DNA from: Bradyrhizobium sp. Rc3b
Lineage (GTDB): Bacteria; Pseudomonadota; Alphaproteobacteria; Rhizobiales; Xanthobacteraceae
NCBI RefSeq assembly: GCF_900114915.1
Contig: NZ_FOUS01000003.1
Span: 248,001-312,000 of the forward strand
Direction: 5' to 3'
DNA length: 64,000 nt
Made by a program: the position numbers and the translations under genes. Positions 20,391 through 30,328 of this stretch are shown piece after piece. The notes beneath the pieces were generated by a model. It saw only the letters and a list, made by a program, of their open reading frames with translations. It had not been told where the DNA came from and searched no databases. The first letter of the stretch is position 1, and every line of letters begins with the position of its first letter.

Positions 20391-20753
20391 CAGGAACCCG
20401 CCCCACTACGACCCACTGCGACTTATACTGGACTCACTTGGCCGGCCAGTGCCGGGCCCCTGCGAATCCGTATCCCCAAGTCACGCCAAACCATAGTCAC
20501 TGCCTCAAACAGCGCCAACTCACGCTTTTTTACCGATTGTTACCCCAAACCTGCCGTATTCGCGCCAAGGCTTAACCAAATTGCGCCGAGGTTTTGGGTC
20601 GCTTCCGGCAGTTTGACTGAACACCCAAACACGTAATTAATGATTTAAAATCAGTTGCTTGTCTGCGCAATCCGGACATGCACGGGATAAAAGGAAAGGT
20701 CCCGGCAAGCTTGTTGCCGGGACCTTTTTTCGTCTGCCTTATTGTAACAATCC
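20391..20753. promoter_or_regulatory. lpxC upstream region
   Basis: A 363-base gap, AT-richer than its surroundings. It contains a TTAACC at 20572 (in CGCCAAGGCTTAACCAAATT), an AT-rich ACGTAATTAATGATTTAAAA stretch near 20634, and the ftsZ terminator at its right end. It probably holds the lpxC promoter. No gene seen. Confidence 0.5.
20695..20730. terminator. intrinsic terminator after ftsZ
   Basis: Perfect 14 bp stem, AAAGGTCCCGGCAA paired with its complement around a 5-base loop. A T-rich run follows on each strand (TTTTTT on plus, TTTCCTTTT on minus). It lies 24 bases past the ftsZ stop and separates ftsZ from lpxC. Confidence 0.85.
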
Positions 20754-22553
20754 TCAGGTCGCCTGCCGCCGCAGGAAGGCCGGGATATCAAGATGGTCGT
20801 CGCCCTGTGGCGCCGGCGCAACAGGCGCCGGACGGCCGTGCATGTCCAGACCCTGCGGCGCGGGGCGGCGGGCATACTCAGATACCGGCTCGCTCGATGC
20901 GATCTGCTGGGCCACGGTCTTCTGCTGGCGGCGCTCGGGCAGCGGCGGCATCGCGGGACCGGCGGTGCGGGCCGCGACCGGCGGCTCGCTTTCCTCGTCG
21001 CGACGGCCGAGGCCGACATTGGCGAGGCGCTGCAGCAGCGACAGGCGGGTCTTCTGCGGGGTCTCCTCCTCGACCTCGCCGCGGGCCTGGCGAATCTCGG
21101 CCTGGGCCGGCATCGGCAGCTCATCGAGGCGCGGCATCCGCGGCGCACGAACCGGCGCGCGCTCGGCCTGCGGTGGAATGAAGTTCTCCGGCGTCATCGG
21201 CTCCTGCATCGCGATCGGGGCCATGTCGGGTTCCGGGAACAGCGTCGGCTTCTGCGCGATCGGGCGCACGGTGACGTCGCCATAGGTCTGCATCGGCGCG
21301 GGCGCCTGCGGGACCTCCGCAACGGCGGCGGCGATGGCAGCGAGCGCGGCGCGCTCGACATTCGGACGGGGCGCCATCGGCGCGGCAGCGACCGGGGCTG
21401 CGGCCGGAATCTGGCCTTCCAGCTTCTGGGCGCGCTCAGCCATACGCTGATTGTCGGCGCGGAGCCGCGCGGTCAGGTCGGCCAGACGGCTCTCGGCGGC
21501 GACGGCGGGGGCTGCGGGAGCCTGCTGTGCCTGCGGCGCCGCGTTCGCAACCGGTGCGGAGGTCGCCTGGCTGTTGCGGGCGATCGCGGCCTGCTCGATG
21601 CCGGTGGCAACGACCGAGACGCGGATCAGCCCATCGAGCGCTTCGTCGAAGGTCGCGCCGACGATGATGTTGGCGTCCTGGTCGACTTCCTCGCGGATAC
21701 GGGTCGCGGCTTCGTCGACCTCGAACAGCGTGAGGTCCTTGCCGCCGGTGATGGAGATGAGGAGGCCCTTGGCGCCCTTCATCGAGCTGTCGTCGATCAG
21801 CGGGTTGGCGATGGCGGCTTCGGCGGCGGTCAGCGCCCGCTTGTCGCCGGAGGCTTCGCCGGTGCCCATCATCGCCTTGCCCATCTCGCGCATGACGGCG
21901 CGGACGTCGGCGAAGTCGAGGTTGATCAGGCCTTCCTTGACCATCAGATCGGTGATGCAGGCAACGCCCGAGTACAGCACCTGGTCGGCCATCGCGAAGG
22001 CGTCGGCGAAGGTGGTCTTCTCGTTGGCGACCCGGAACAGGTTCTGGTTCGGGATGATGAGCAGCGTATCCACGACCTTGTGAAGCTCGTTGATGCCGGC
22101 TTCGGCCGTGCGCATGCGGCGGCCGCCCTCGAAGTGGAAGGGCTTGGTCACGACGCCGACGGTGAGGATGCCCATGTCGCGCGCGGTCTTGGCGATCACA
22201 GGAGCTGCACCGGTACCGGTGCCGCCGCCCATGCCCGCGGTGACGAACACCATGTTGGCGCCCGAGAGATGGTCGCGCAGCTCGTCAATCACCTCTTCCG
22301 CCGCCGCCGCGCCGACGTTCGGCTGCGAGCCGGCGCCGAGGCCTTGCGTGACCGCCGTGCCCATCTGCACGATGCGCTGCGCCTTCGACATCGTCAGCGC
22401 CTGCGCGTCGGTGTTGGCGACCACGAAATCGACGCCCTGAAGGCCCGCCGTGATCATGTTGTTGACGGCGTTGCCACCGGCGCCACCGACGCCGAACACG
22501 GTGATCCGGGGCTTCAGTTCGTGAATATCAGGAACATTGATGCTGATGGTCAT
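20754..22553 (-). CDS. ftsZ: cell division GTPase FtsZ, long-linker form
   Basis: Tubulin-like GTPase that forms the division ring. Residues 10-325 are the GTPase core: [14 protein letters not shown], the signature GGGTGTG at 109-115, and the T7 loop [12 protein letters not shown] roughly 260-residue linker rich in Ala, Pro and Gln follows, with basic patches ([10 protein letters not shown]). The protein ends in the conserved partner-binding peptide DIPAFLRRQ. The 599-residue length is typical of alphaproteobacterial FtsZ with an extended linker. An 87-base gap separates it from ftsA, and a strong terminator follows. Confidence 0.97.
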   Translation of the reverse strand: MTISINVPDIHELKPRITVFGVGGAGGNAVNNMITAGLQGVDFVVANTDAQALTMSKAQRIVQMGTAVTQGLGAGSQPNVGAAAAEEVIDELRDHLSGANMVFVTAGMGGGTGTGAAPVIAKTARDMGILTVGVVTKPFHFEGGRRMRTAEAGINELHKVVDTLLIIPNQNLFRVANEKTTFADAFAMADQVLYSGVACITDLMVKEGLINLDFADVRAVMREMGKAMMGTGEASGDKRALTAAEAAIANPLIDDSSMKGAKGLLISITGGKDLTLFEVDEAATRIREEVDQDANIIVGATFDEALDGLIRVSVVATGIEQAAIARNSQATSAPVANAAPQAQQAPAAPAVAAESRLADLTARLRADNQRMAERAQKLEGQIPAAAPVAAAPMAPRPNVERAALAAIAAAVAEVPQAPAPMQTYGDVTVRPIAQKPTLFPEPDMAPIAMQEPMTPENFIPPQAERAPVRAPRMPRLDELPMPAQAEIRQARGEVEEETPQKTRLSLLQRLANVGLGRRDEESEPPVAARTAGPAMPPLPERRQQKTVAQQIASSEPVSEYARRPAPQGLDMHGRPAPVAPAPQGDDHLDIPAFLRRQAT

Positions 22554-22640
22554 GTTTGCCTCTCGATCACGCGCGCGTGGGTTCGCCCCGGCCGGCGGCC
22601 GCGGGAGTTGGTGAAAGTCGGGAATTGCGGAAATGAATCA

Positions 22641-23963
22641 TCAGAAGCCCTCGCGTAGCCATCGTCCGACCTTTCCGAAATAACCGCCGGTCCCTGTCTT
22701 GACCTGCTGCCGCGTATGCCGCGGTTCGACATGTTCGTGGTGAACATATTGCGGGTAGACGAGGAGTCCGGCCGGCACCGCGAACGCGGCGTTCTTCGCC
22801 TCGTTGGGCAGCCGGCCGAAGCCGAGCGGACGTCCGACCCGCACGGGCCGGCCGAGAATCTGGGTGCCGAGTTCGACGAGGCCGGTCAGCTGCGAGGCGC
22901 CGCCCGAGAGCACGACCCGGCCGTTGGGCTCTGAGGCGAAGGGCGAATCCTTCAGCTTGTCCCGAACCATTTCGAAGACTTCCTCGGCACGGTGCTTGAC
23001 GATGTTGGCGATGGTGGCGCGGGAGACGATCTGCGGCAGATCCTGCTCGTCACCGGCTGTCGGCACAGACATCAGCTCACGCGAGTCCGATCCGCCGGTG
23101 ATGACGGTCCCGTATAACGTCTTGATTCGCTCGGCATCGGCAATGGTCGCGGAGAGTCCGCGCGCAAGATCCATCGTGATGTGTTGCCCGCCGACCGCAA
23201 AACCCGCCGCATGCACGAAACGGCCGCCTGAATAAACGGCAATCGTAGTGGTGCCGGCGCCCATCTCGACAACGGCGGCGCCGAGATCGGCCTCGTCGTC
23301 GGTCAGCACCGACAATCCGGCGACGTAAGGGCTGGCCGCCATGGCTTCGACATTGATGTGGCAGCGCTCCACCGCCAGCATCAGGTTCCGCGCCACGGTG
23401 GCGTCGCAAGTAACGACGTTCATGTCGACGCCGAACTGATGCGCAACCATGCCGCGGGGATCGCGGATGCCCTTGACGCCGTCGAGCGTGTAGCCGACCG
23501 GGAGCGCGTGCAGCACGGTGCGGCCTTCGCCGGTGGCATGACGCATGCCGGTCGAGGTGACGCGGCTGACATCGGCCTGCGTCACGGCGCCACCACGGAT
23601 ATCTGCGGCGGCTTCGACCAGTTGGCCAGAAAGCCGACCGCCGGAGACCGAGAGCAGCACGGACTCGACCCGCACCTTGGCCATTTTCTCCGCGAGCGCG
23701 ACGGCCTGGCGCACGGCTTGCTCGCATTCGGTAAGGTCGATCACCGCACCGGCCTTCATGCCGCGCGACTGGATCTGGCTGTAACCGATCAGTTCCACCG
23801 CATGGGTGCGGCCGCGCAGCGCCTCGCTCGGCGGCGACGGCTTCAGCCGCGCGATCATGCAGGCGATCTTGCTGGTGCCGATGTCGAGGCAGGCGACGAG
23901 GCCGCCGCGCTTGTGCGGCATCGGGCGCGTCTTCGGGGTCTGGGTGCGATCAAGACCGGTCAT
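22641..23963 (-). CDS. ftsA: cell division protein FtsA
   Basis: Actin-like ATPase that tethers FtsZ filaments to the membrane. The 440-residue protein has the phosphate 1 loop LVACLDIGTSKIACMI, phosphate 2 AAVVEMGAGTTTIAVYSGG, the adenosine motif VVLSGGASQLTGLVEL, and a C-terminal amphipathic helix (FGKVGRWLREGF) for membrane binding. Its start overlaps the ftsQ stop by four bases (ATGA), so translation is probably coupled. Confidence 0.96.
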   Translation of the reverse strand: MTGLDRTQTPKTRPMPHKRGGLVACLDIGTSKIACMIARLKPSPPSEALRGRTHAVELIGYSQIQSRGMKAGAVIDLTECEQAVRQAVALAEKMAKVRVESVLLSVSGGRLSGQLVEAAADIRGGAVTQADVSRVTSTGMRHATGEGRTVLHALPVGYTLDGVKGIRDPRGMVAHQFGVDMNVVTCDATVARNLMLAVERCHINVEAMAASPYVAGLSVLTDDEADLGAAVVEMGAGTTTIAVYSGGRFVHAAGFAVGGQHITMDLARGLSATIADAERIKTLYGTVITGGSDSRELMSVPTAGDEQDLPQIVSRATIANIVKHRAEEVFEMVRDKLKDSPFASEPNGRVVLSGGASQLTGLVELGTQILGRPVRVGRPLGFGRLPNEAKNAAFAVPAGLLVYPQYVHHEHVEPRHTRQQVKTGTGGYFGKVGRWLREGF

Positions 23964-24982
23964 GCGGAATCCCCGGCCTTCTTTTTCTTCTTGTCCTTGA
24001 ACAGCTCCTCGCGCGCCTTGGCGGCGTCCTCGGACAGCTGCACCACCAGGCGATCAGGCAGGCGCATGTCGACGGCGACGATGTCGCGCGAGAACAGCCT
24101 GTCCTCCTTGTCGAGCTTGGACAGCATCGCCAGCGCGTTGCCGACGTCCTGCTCGGGCAGACGGATGTCGAGACCGTCCTTGAGCCTCAGGTTCCAGCGC
24201 CGCTCACCGACGAAGATCGCGGCCTTGGTGATCGAGTTGACCTGCGGATAGCGCGCCAGCAGCGCGAGGAAATCGCGGGCCTGGGTCTCGGCGCCCTTGC
24301 CGACCACGAGCGGCAGCGACAGGAAGCGACGCGAGACGTAGGGTTCGAGGACGGCGCCGTCATCGGCGATGACCGAGAGCCGGCCGGCCTCCTGCCACAG
24401 CGCGAATGCCTTGCGCTCGGTGAGCTCGATCATCAGCTGGCCCGGATAGAGCTTCAGCACGGTCGCATCCGCGATCCACGGATTGGCCTTGAGCTTATCG
24501 CGCACCGCGTCAGCATCGAGGAACAGCAGCGAGGAACGGCCGCTGACACCGCCGATGGCCAGGATCTCGTCCTGGGTCAGATGCTTGCGGCCGTTGATCA
24601 CGACGGAAGTGATGCGGAACCCGGCGGAATTGGCCAGCGCGTTGCGGGCATCGCTGACCGCGGTGATGAAATCCTGGAGATGGCCGCCCTTGACGATGCC
24701 GAAGCCGGTGCTGCCGATCAAAAGCAGCACGGTCATGCTGATCCCGACCCGGCGCGGCAGATAGCGCTCCACCAATGCGACCACGCGCGGCGGCGGCTCA
24801 CGCTCGATGATGGCCTTGGCCTTGATCTTGGCGGCAGCACGCGCGGCGTGAAGTCTTTGCTGGCGCTTGTCCTGCAGCCACTCGCGCAGAAGCACGACCG
24901 CTCCGACAGCGGCCGCCTTCAGGTCAGCTTGGGGCCTCAGCGATCTGAAAAACGACCGGGTGAGGCTTCCTGCTCCATCCAT
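23960..24982 (-). CDS. ftsQ: cell division protein FtsQ
   Basis: Bitopic divisome protein bridging early and late components. The 340 residues comprise an unusually long, basic cytoplasmic part (1-105), one membrane helix (ISMTVLLLIGSTGFGIV), a POTRA domain (about 135-205, FRITSVVINGRKHLTQDEIL) and the FtsQ/DivIB domain to about 320. A Lys-rich tail (KDKKKKKAGDSA) ends the protein. ATGA overlap with ftsA. The 349-base gap upstream has a 21 bp tandem repeat and several TTAAC sites. Confidence 0.93.
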   Translation of the reverse strand: MDGAGSLTRSFFRSLRPQADLKAAAVGAVVLLREWLQDKRQQRLHAARAAAKIKAKAIIEREPPPRVVALVERYLPRRVGISMTVLLLIGSTGFGIVKGGHLQDFITAVSDARNALANSAGFRITSVVINGRKHLTQDEILAIGGVSGRSSLLFLDADAVRDKLKANPWIADATVLKLYPGQLMIELTERKAFALWQEAGRLSVIADDGAVLEPYVSRRFLSLPLVVGKGAETQARDFLALLARYPQVNSITKAAIFVGERRWNLRLKDGLDIRLPEQDVGNALAMLSKLDKEDRLFSRDIVAVDMRLPDRLVVQLSEDAAKAREELFKDKKKKKAGDSA

Positions 24983-25331
24983 TGCACGAGCTCGTCAACA
25001 GTTTGCCCGCGACATCGCGCGGATCCTGGCGAACATGACGTCTTCGACGTGCCGGGCCGGGTGCTGGTCTTCAGCAGAAGAAGCCTCTCCCCTTCAAAGC
25101 GTTCGCTGGAGGTGACATCACCCCCGACAGCTCACGCGCCGGCAGCCAAAGCGCCATATGCGCCGCCAGCGTTAACCTTCGGACGTCCTGGTAAACAAAA
25201 GGTAAAGTTCGTTAACGTCCGGCGCATTTTGCCCCGCGATGTGAGGCATTTATGCCGCGATGTCCGGCATTTTACCGGTTTTGGACCCCAAACTGGCCCG
25301 TTTGGCCGATTCGGCCGTTAACCAGTCCTAA
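24983..25331. promoter_or_regulatory. ftsQ upstream region with tandem repeat and TTAAC sites
   Basis: A 349-base gap before ftsQ. Two adjacent 21 bp units (25234-25254, 25255-25275) share CCGCGATG and GGCATTT; a third, weaker unit lies at 25215-25232 (CGTCCGGCGCATTTTGCC). GTTAAC occurs at 25171, 25211 and 25317, with GGTAAAC between. In Caulobacter CtrA controls ftsQA through TTAA-type sites, so these are candidate regulator sites. No gene seen. Confidence 0.5.
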
Positions 25332-26318
25332 TTATTTCCGCACGCGCTGCCCGGCAAGCTCCACCAGGCCGCGCAGGAAGTCGACGAATTCGATGCCCTC
25401 GGCTTTCAGCGCCTTGGGGTAGAGCGAGGACTTGGTCAGCCCGGGCAGCGTGTTGGTCTCGAGATAGACGAGGCCCTTGTCCGAGACGATGAAGTCCGAC
25501 CGGGAATAGCCGGCGCAGGACATCGCGCGATGCGCCAGCATCGCCTGCGCCTGCAGCGCCGCGGTGATCTCGGGTGCGAAACGGCCGGGGCAAATCTCCT
25601 GGGTCGACTTCAGGAGATATTTTGCGGCGTAATCGAAACTGCCCTCGCCCGGGATGATCTCGATCGGCGGCAGCGAGATGATCGAACCATCGGCGCGCTC
25701 CAGCACGCCGCAGGTCGCCTCGACGCCCGCGATGTAGGGCTCGATGACGTACTCTTCGTGCTTGGCCGCGTTGCGGACGGCGACGAGATCCTGCTTGGCG
25801 TTGACGAAGATCAGGCCATAGCTCGATCCGTCGCGCGCGGGCTTTGCGATCAGCCTTCCGTATTGGGCAAAAGCCTCGTCGATGTTCTCGAGCGCAACGT
25901 TTTCTGGCGGGGTCACACCGCCGAGCGCCGCAAACCGCTTGGCCGCGAACTTGTCGAAGGCCAGATGCGAGGAGGCCGAGCCCGAGCCGGTGAAGGGCAC
26001 GCCCCGCGCCTCGCACATCACCTGCAATTCGCCGTTCTCGGCGCGTCCGCCATGCAGGCCGAGCACCAGCACCCGATCCTCGGCCTTGGCCTGGTCGAGC
26101 GCCTGCGCCAGCGGGATGCCGCGCGTTCCGGGGGCGAACTCGTCCTCGAAGGGGCGGGCATGTTCGAGCAGCTGCTTGGACTGCACCACATGCACCTTGT
26201 CCTCGACGTCCCACCACCACAGATCAGCCTCGGGCAATGCATGATGCAGGGCCTGGGCCGAGGCGACCGAAACCAGGCGCTCGCGGTTGGAGCCGCCGAA
26301 GAGGATGGTGATGCGCAT
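25332..26318 (-). CDS. ddl: D-alanine--D-alanine ligase, divergent form
   Basis: ATP-grasp ligase that makes D-Ala-D-Ala for the peptidoglycan stem peptide. The 328-residue protein shows the ATP-grasp core (RLIAKPARDGSSYGLI, YVIEPYIAGVEATCGV), the metal-binding end VYLETNTLPGLTKSSLYPKA and the conserved Arg in GYSRSDFIV. Two usual motifs are altered: the N-terminal loop reads LFGGSNRERLVSVAS, and the Gly-Glu-Asp-Gly loop reads HGGRAENGELQ. Position between murB and ftsQ is that of ddlB. The role is likely but substrate specificity should not be assumed. Confidence 0.85.
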   Translation of the reverse strand: MRITILFGGSNRERLVSVASAQALHHALPEADLWWWDVEDKVHVVQSKQLLEHARPFEDEFAPGTRGIPLAQALDQAKAEDRVLVLGLHGGRAENGELQVMCEARGVPFTGSGSASSHLAFDKFAAKRFAALGGVTPPENVALENIDEAFAQYGRLIAKPARDGSSYGLIFVNAKQDLVAVRNAAKHEEYVIEPYIAGVEATCGVLERADGSIISLPPIEIIPGEGSFDYAAKYLLKSTQEICPGRFAPEITAALQAQAMLAHRAMSCAGYSRSDFIVSDKGLVYLETNTLPGLTKSSLYPKALKAEGIEFVDFLRGLVELAGQRVRK

Positions 26319-26335
26319 TCGCTGCCTCGTGCTTT

Positions 26336-26411
26336 GTCATTCCGGGATGGTGCGCAAGCACCAGACCCGGAATCTCGAGATTCCGGGTTGCGCTGCGCGC
26401 CCCCGGAATGA
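26336..26411. repeat. intergenic palindromic repeat, family B
   Basis: Starts GTCATTCCGGGATGG, has a central CCCGGAATCTCGAGATTCC and ends CCCCGGAATGA. Its right end touches the murB stop region. It fills the murB-ddl gap. Confidence 0.85.
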
Positions 26412-26414
26412 GTG

Positions 26415-27335
26415 TTAGGGGGAAACCCCAATCCGCTTGATTTCCCAGTGTAGCTCAATTCCGGAATTTGCCTTCACGCGTTCGCGCACGGTCTCGCCCA
26501 GCGTCTCGATGTCGTGCGCCGTGGCATCGCCCGTGTTGATCAGGAAATTGCAGTGCATCTCGGAGACCTGCGCTCCGCCGACGCGCAAGCCGCGGCAGCC
26601 GGCGGCATCCACCAGCTTCCAGGCGGAATGGCCGGGCGGATTCTTGAAGGTCGAGCCGCCGGTCTTTTCGCGGATCGGCTGCGCGGTCTCGCGATGGGTC
26701 TGCACCTCCGCCATGCGCGCGCGGATCGCCTCACTATCCCTGATCTCGCCGCGAAAGCGCGCGGAGGTGAAGATGATGGAGGGATCGACGCCGCTGTTGC
26801 GGTAGACGAACTTCATGTCGGCGTTGGAGAAGGTGTGCTTGCTGCCGTCTCGCCCGACGCCGCGCGCCTCGATCAATACGTCCTTGGTCTCGCCGCCGTT
26901 GGCGCCGGCATTCATGCGCAACGCGCCGCCGATGGTGCCGGGGATACCGAAATAGAATTCGAGCCCGCCGACATTGGCGGATGCAGCCACTTCCGCCACG
27001 CGCTTGTCGAGCGTGGCTGCACCGGCAGTGACGATATCGCCGCTGGCGCTGGCCTCGCCAAAGCTGCGCGGCGCCAGGCGGATCACGACGCCCGCAATGC
27101 CGCCGTCGCGCACGATCAGATTGGAGCCGACACCGACGACGTAGACGGGAACGTCGGGAGAAAGATGCGCGAGGAAGTAAGCGAGATCGTCCTCATCCGT
27201 CGGCGTGAACAGCACCTGCGCGGGACCGCCGACGCGAAACCAGGTGAGCTCGGCCAGCGACTGGTTGGCCAGCAGCCGCCCGCGCAACTTTGGCATCGCG
27301 GCCTTGAGCGACGGTGTGATGTCGGGAAAGCTCAT
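26415..27335 (-). CDS. murB: UDP-N-acetylenolpyruvoylglucosamine reductase MurB
   Basis: FAD enzyme that reduces UDP-GlcNAc-enolpyruvate to UDP-MurNAc. Features: [27 protein letters not shown] (FAD site), [20 protein letters not shown], the catalytic Ser in [10 protein letters not shown], and the C-terminal [15 protein letters not shown]. The frame is open to 27470, but those extra residues translate a family C repeat. The ATG at 27335 (306 residues) is the natural start. This is a type II MurB by length and motifs. Confidence 0.95.
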   Translation of the reverse strand: MSFPDITPSLKAAMPKLRGRLLANQSLAELTWFRVGGPAQVLFTPTDEDDLAYFLAHLSPDVPVYVVGVGSNLIVRDGGIAGVVIRLAPRSFGEASASGDIVTAGAATLDKRVAEVAASANVGGLEFYFGIPGTIGGALRMNAGANGGETKDVLIEARGVGRDGSKHTFSNADMKFVYRNSGVDPSIIFTSARFRGEIRDSEAIRARMAEVQTHRETAQPIREKTGGSTFKNPPGHSAWKLVDAAGCRGLRVGGAQVSEMHCNFLINTGDATAHDIETLGETVRERVKANSGIELHWEIKRIGVSP

Positions 27336-27379
27336 GTGCCAGCGCTCACCAAGAGTGAGGGACGCAGCCTGCTTCCGTT

Positions 27380-27482
27380 CCCTCCCCCCTTGTGGGGGAG
27401 GGGTAGGGAGGGGGGTAGCCACGAACTCAGACCTCGCCCGGGGCCACCCCTCTGCCCCACCCTCCCCCACAAGGGGGGAGGG
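27380..27482. repeat. intergenic palindromic repeat, family C
   Basis: Begins CCCTCCCCCCTTGTGGGGGA and ends with TCCCCCACAAGGGGGGAGGG. It lies in the murB-murC gap and creates a false N-terminal extension of murB. Confidence 0.85.
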
Positions 27483-27527
27483 AGCGCAGTGTGCTCCGTG
27501 GCGAATAGTGAAATCAAAATCACCGCC

Positions 27528-28931
27528 CTACCCCAGCGCCTTCAGTTGGTCCGGCAGCGCATATGCCCATTGCGTGATGTTGCCGGCCCCTAAGCACACG
27601 ACGAGATCGCCCGACTTCGCCAATCCCTTGACGATGCCCGCGAGCTCCGGCGCGGCCGGCAGCGGGACCACCTCGCGATGACCGTGGGCGCGCAGGCCCG
27701 TGACGAAATGATCGCGGTCGATGCCTTCGATCGGCGCTTCGCCGGCGGCATAGACGTCGGCGACAACGACCGCATCGGCATCGTTGAAGCAGGTGCAGAA
27801 TTCCTCGAACAGCGATTGCAGGCGGCTGTAGCGATGCGGCTGCACCACGGCGATGATCTTGCCGTTGGTGGATTCCCGCGCCGCCTTCAGCACCGCCGCG
27901 ATCTCGACCGGATGGTGGCCGTAATCGTCGATCACGGTGACGCCGTTCCATTCGCCGGTCTTGGTGAAGCGGCGCTTGACGCCGCCGAAGCCGGCGATCG
28001 CCTTGCGGATCGCTTCGTCGGACACCCCGAGCTCGCGCGCGACAGCAATCGCCGCCGTCGCGTTGGAGGCGTTGTGGCGTCCCGGCATCGGCAGCATCAA
28101 ATCGGAAATCTCGTGCACCGCGCCGGTCTTGCGATCGCGGAACGCGACCTTGAACCTCGATCCGCCGCCCATGGGGGTCAGATCGACGAGCCGCGCATCG
28201 GCCTGCGGATTCTCGCCATAGGTGATGATGCGGCGATCCTCGATCTTGCCGACGAGGCTCTGCACAATGGGATGATCGATGCACATCACCGCAAAGCCGT
28301 AGAACGGCAGGTTCTCGACGAAATGACGGAACGCGTCCTGCACGGCCTCGAAGGTCTTGAAGTGATCGAGATGCTCGGGGTCGACATTGGTGACGATGGC
28401 GACATCGGTCGGCAGCTTCAGGAAGGTGCCGTCGCTCTCGTCGGCCTCCACCACCATCCAGTCGCCCGCGCCAAGGCGCGCGTTGGAGCCATAGGCGTTG
28501 ATGATGCCGCCGTTGATCACGGTGGGATCGAGCCCGCCGGCATCGAGCAGCGTTGCGACCATCGTGGTCGTGGTGGTCTTGCCGTGGGTGCCGGCGATGG
28601 CGACGCAGCTCTTCAGCCGCATCAGCTCGGCGAGCATCTCGGCGCGGCGCACCACGGGAATGCGCCGTTCGCGCGCCGCTATCAGTTCCGGATTGTCGCG
28701 CTTGATCGCGGTGGACACGACCACGACCTCGGCGCCGTCGACATTCTCGGCCTTGTGGCCGACCGAGACTTTTGCGCCCTTCTTGCGGAGGCGGTCGAGA
28801 TTGTAATTGTCGGAAGCGTCCGAGCCCTGCACGGCATAGCCGAGATTGACCAGCACCTCGGCGATCCCACTCATGCCGATCCCGCCGATCCCGACGAAGT
28901 GGATGGGTCCGATCTCGCGCGGCAGTCTCAT
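27528..28931 (-). CDS. murC: UDP-N-acetylmuramate--L-alanine ligase MurC
   Basis: Adds L-alanine to UDP-MurNAc, the first stem peptide step. The N-terminal Rossmann motif [17 protein letters not shown] binds the UDP part, the ATP loop is [19 protein letters not shown], and [23 protein letters not shown] and [14 protein letters not shown] are family signatures. ATG at 28931 has AGGGAA nearby; an upstream ATG adds 13 residues and is less likely. It lies 124 bases after murG. Confidence 0.96.
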   Translation of the reverse strand: MRLPREIGPIHFVGIGGIGMSGIAEVLVNLGYAVQGSDASDNYNLDRLRKKGAKVSVGHKAENVDGAEVVVVSTAIKRDNPELIAARERRIPVVRRAEMLAELMRLKSCVAIAGTHGKTTTTTMVATLLDAGGLDPTVINGGIINAYGSNARLGAGDWMVVEADESDGTFLKLPTDVAIVTNVDPEHLDHFKTFEAVQDAFRHFVENLPFYGFAVMCIDHPIVQSLVGKIEDRRIITYGENPQADARLVDLTPMGGGSRFKVAFRDRKTGAVHEISDLMLPMPGRHNASNATAAIAVARELGVSDEAIRKAIAGFGGVKRRFTKTGEWNGVTVIDDYGHHPVEIAAVLKAARESTNGKIIAVVQPHRYSRLQSLFEEFCTCFNDADAVVVADVYAAGEAPIEGIDRDHFVTGLRAHGHREVVPLPAAPELAGIVKGLAKSGDLVVCLGAGNITQWAYALPDQLKALG

Positions 28932-29055
28932 GCTGTGTTCCCTGACCTCGCCGCCTTGCGCAGGCGGCATCTGGCGAAGGTCACGGCCAAATCAGCCGCG
29001 CGCCTTTCCTACTGGATGCCCCGCTTTAGAAGGCGAAGACAAGGGCTTTTTCGCG

Positions 29056-30156
29056 TCAGATTCCCGCGACCTTGACCACCAGATCAGCCAGTCGCTCGGC
29101 GGCGTCGAGCCGGCCGGCGCCGCGGGCGGCCTGCGCCATGGCGGCAAGGCGCGCAGGCTCGGCGGCGAAGGCGGAGATTTCGGACGCCAACCGGTCGGAG
29201 GTGAACTCGGTCTGCGGGATGCGGATCGCGCCATCGACCTTGACCAGCACGCCGGCATTGGCGAACTGGTCCTGGTCGATCGAGCCCGGCAGCGGCACCA
29301 GGATCGAGGGCCGGCCGATCGCTGCGAGCTCGGCCACCGTGCCGGCGCCGGAGCGCGATACCACGAGATGGTTTGAAGCGAGCCGTGCCGGCAAATCGGT
29401 GAAGAACGGCGCCAGCTCCACCTTGATCTTGAGCTTGTCATAGACCGCGCGCACTCGTGCCATGTCCTCGTCCCGCACCTGCTGGGTCAGCATGAGCCGG
29501 CTCCACAGCGCAGGCTCGAGCCGCTCGATCGCACCGGGCACGATATCGGCCATGATGCGCGCGCCTTGACTGCCGCCGACGACGAGCAGCCGCAGCGGGC
29601 CGTTCACCTCGGGCGCAGCGTAAGGCACGGCAGCCGCGGCGAGCACCGCCGGGCGCATCGGCGTGCCGACCGTCGTGGTCTTGCCTGATAGCGCCGGATC
29701 GCGATCGAGCACGCCGGGCAGCGACGTCGCGATCGCGCGTACGCGGCCCGAGAGGAACCGGTTGGCGCGGCCGAGCACCGCGTTGGCGTCGTGAATAATG
29801 CCGGGTACGCCGGCGAATTTGGCAGCGACCAGCGGCGGCAGCGTCGGATAGCCGCCGAAGCCGACGACGGCAACCGGCTTCAACCGCTTGATCAGACTAT
29901 ACGCAGAGAGCGTGCCGGCCGCGAGCGTGAGCCCGGCATAGGCGAGCTGGAGCGGATTGCGGCCCCGTGCGGTCTCGCTCGAAACGACGTCGATCATGTC
30001 CTTGCTGAACAGCCCGCTGTAACGCAGCGCGCGCTCATCCGTGACGAGACGAACGCGAAAGCCGCGCCGGATCAGCTCGACGCCGAGTGCCTCGGCCGGA
30101 AACAGATGGCCGCCAGTGCCGCCCGCGGCGAGAAGAATCAGGGGGGAATTGTCCAT
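29056..30156 (-). CDS. murG: lipid II synthase MurG
   Basis: Peripheral membrane glycosyltransferase adding GlcNAc to lipid I to make lipid II. Signature motifs: AAGGTGGHLFPAEALG (near 10-25), VGFGGYPTLPPLVAA, LLVVGGSQGARI, and LVVSRSGAGTVAELAAIGRPSILVP for UDP-GlcNAc binding. The 366-residue length is normal. The start ATG at 30156 lies inside a short gap occupied by a family A repeat, downstream of ftsW. Confidence 0.96.
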   Translation of the reverse strand: MDNSPLILLAAGGTGGHLFPAEALGVELIRRGFRVRLVTDERALRYSGLFSKDMIDVVSSETARGRNPLQLAYAGLTLAAGTLSAYSLIKRLKPVAVVGFGGYPTLPPLVAAKFAGVPGIIHDANAVLGRANRFLSGRVRAIATSLPGVLDRDPALSGKTTTVGTPMRPAVLAAAAVPYAAPEVNGPLRLLVVGGSQGARIMADIVPGAIERLEPALWSRLMLTQQVRDEDMARVRAVYDKLKIKVELAPFFTDLPARLASNHLVVSRSGAGTVAELAAIGRPSILVPLPGSIDQDQFANAGVLVKVDGAIRIPQTEFTSDRLASEISAFAAEPARLAAMAQAARGAGRLDAAERLADLVVKVAGI

Positions 30157-30207
30157 GGTGGAAGGTTTTACAGGGACTTTTTCGCCATTGCGAGCCGGCT
30201 ACGCGGC

Positions 30208-30323
30208 GCTCGTGCCCGGGCGCAGCGCAGCGCTCTTGGCGACGTGGTGCGCTGCTGAACCGGGGCCCATTGGTTGCGGCATTCCGGGTCCCGGCTCTGC
30301 GCTTCGCTTGTCCGGGACCCGAG
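30208..30323. repeat. intergenic palindromic repeat, family A
   Basis: Begins GCTCGTGCCCGGGCGCAGCG and ends CTTGTCCGGGACCCGAG, with internal AACCGGGGCCCA and GGGTCCCGGCTCT. It ends six bases before the ftsW stop and fills the ftsW-murG gap. Confidence 0.85.
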
Positions 30324-30328
30324 AGCGG

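Noticed and set aside
20793..22658. 621-codon plus-strand frame opposite ftsZ
   Set aside because: Antisense shadow; the opposite strand encodes a complete FtsZ.
27336..27470. 45-residue N-terminal extension of murB
   Set aside because: It translates a family C palindromic repeat and lacks similarity to MurB; ATG 27335 is the natural start.
27678..29075. 465-codon plus-strand frame opposite murC
   Set aside because: Antisense shadow of an essential, well-conserved gene.
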